Part shown: one piece after another, positions 63,877 to 64,000 of the stretch
How positions within the stretch are numbered: position 1 is the first letter of the stretch
How the letters are laid out: every line of letters starts with the position of its first letter
Assembly (NCBI RefSeq): GCF_036323475.1
Contig: NZ_AP028934.1
Coordinates: forward strand, 2,108,001-2,172,000
Direction of reading: 5' to 3'
DNA: 64,000 nucleotides
Source: Solobacterium moorei
GTDB taxonomy: Bacteria; Bacillota_I; Bacilli_A; Erysipelotrichales; Erysipelotrichaceae
Position numbers and translations under genes: made by a program
Notes under the pieces: generated by a model
Told to the model about the DNA's origin: nothing
The model's input: the letters and a program-made list of their open reading frames with translations, nothing else
Database searches by the model: none

Positions 63877-64000
63877 TTACGATGTATACTCTGCCCCTCC
63901 CCACTCAACTACTGTAAAACCTTTGCGCTCTAAACCATCTAATTCTTGCGGCTCGATATCAATAGATTCTTTTAATGCTCTCCATGCCATCATAACACGA
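63877..64000 (-). CDS. C-terminal end of an unidentified protein (5' end outside window)
   Basis: The minus strand is open from the window edge to TAA at 63877 and reads RVMMAWRALKESIDIEPQEL then DGLERKGFTVVEWGGAEYTS. The last 40 residues look like a real soluble protein end (LERKGFTVVEWGG), but I do not recognise the family from so little. It would be transcribed toward the DUF885 gene, 53 bases away. Confidence 0.6.
   Translation of the reverse strand, partial: RVMMAWRALKESIDIEPQELDGLERKGFTVVEWGGAEYTS

Overview
The window looks like the chromosome of a low-GC Firmicute. The core proteins (glgC with glgD, a family II pyrophosphatase carrying CBS and DRTGG domains, pepV, and secG/rnr/smpB/ssrA) fit Erysipelotrichia, but that placement is inference, since no rRNA is present. 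Three kinds of DNA alternate: ordinary AT-rich core genes, mobile-element debris with AT-rich cargo, and a visibly more GC-rich plasmid or ICE fragment.

Bases 1-8.7 kb are accessory. They hold the end of a tyrosine recombinase, small conjugative-element genes, an IS110 element, a compact operon (TetR regulator, rifampin-phosphotransferase-like enzyme, MATE exporter), the 5' relic of a large serine recombinase, and a PRD-domain fragment. From 8.8 to 20.4 kb the DNA is core: an MMPL exporter with a YhgE-like partner and a divergent TetR regulator, then rnz and a diacylglycerol-kinase-family gene, dut-map-pyrophosphatase, and ddl.

From 20.4 to 39.7 kb lies a 19-kb accessory island. A direct copy of the last 10 bases of ssrA (tmRNA) flanks it on both sides, so it probably arose by integration at the ssrA 3' end. 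It contains two IS1182-type elements (one killed by a single TAG codon), a truncated IS1595 transposase, an IS110 element, a mobC gene with an oriT-like hairpin cluster, a parM/parR locus broken by an IS200, and two IS30 elements side by side. It also carries a four-gene cluster that I cannot assign to a known system: DUF4236 membrane protein, tandem CbxX-type AAA+ ATPase, FtsK-like ATPase with a PH-like tail, and zinc-ribbon/SAP membrane protein. tnpV and two small conjugative-element genes close the island.

From 39.7 to 64 kb the DNA is core again: ssrA, smpB, rnr, secG, a membrane glycerophosphodiesterase, pepV, the glycolytic run pgk-tpiA-eno, a HAD phosphatase, an ABC exporter, glgC-glgD-glgA, ung and a DUF885 peptidase. 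A second, protein-identical copy of the IS110 element and a second IS30 copy interrupt it.

The most informative signal is the pair of 1618-bp IS110 copies. Comparing them fixes the element ends at a CT core. The non-coding left end contains a bridge-RNA-like structure whose two presumed target guides match, over 15 nt, the site where the second copy sits. That site is the Shine-Dalgarno sequence of a small membrane-protein gene, and it survives the insertion.
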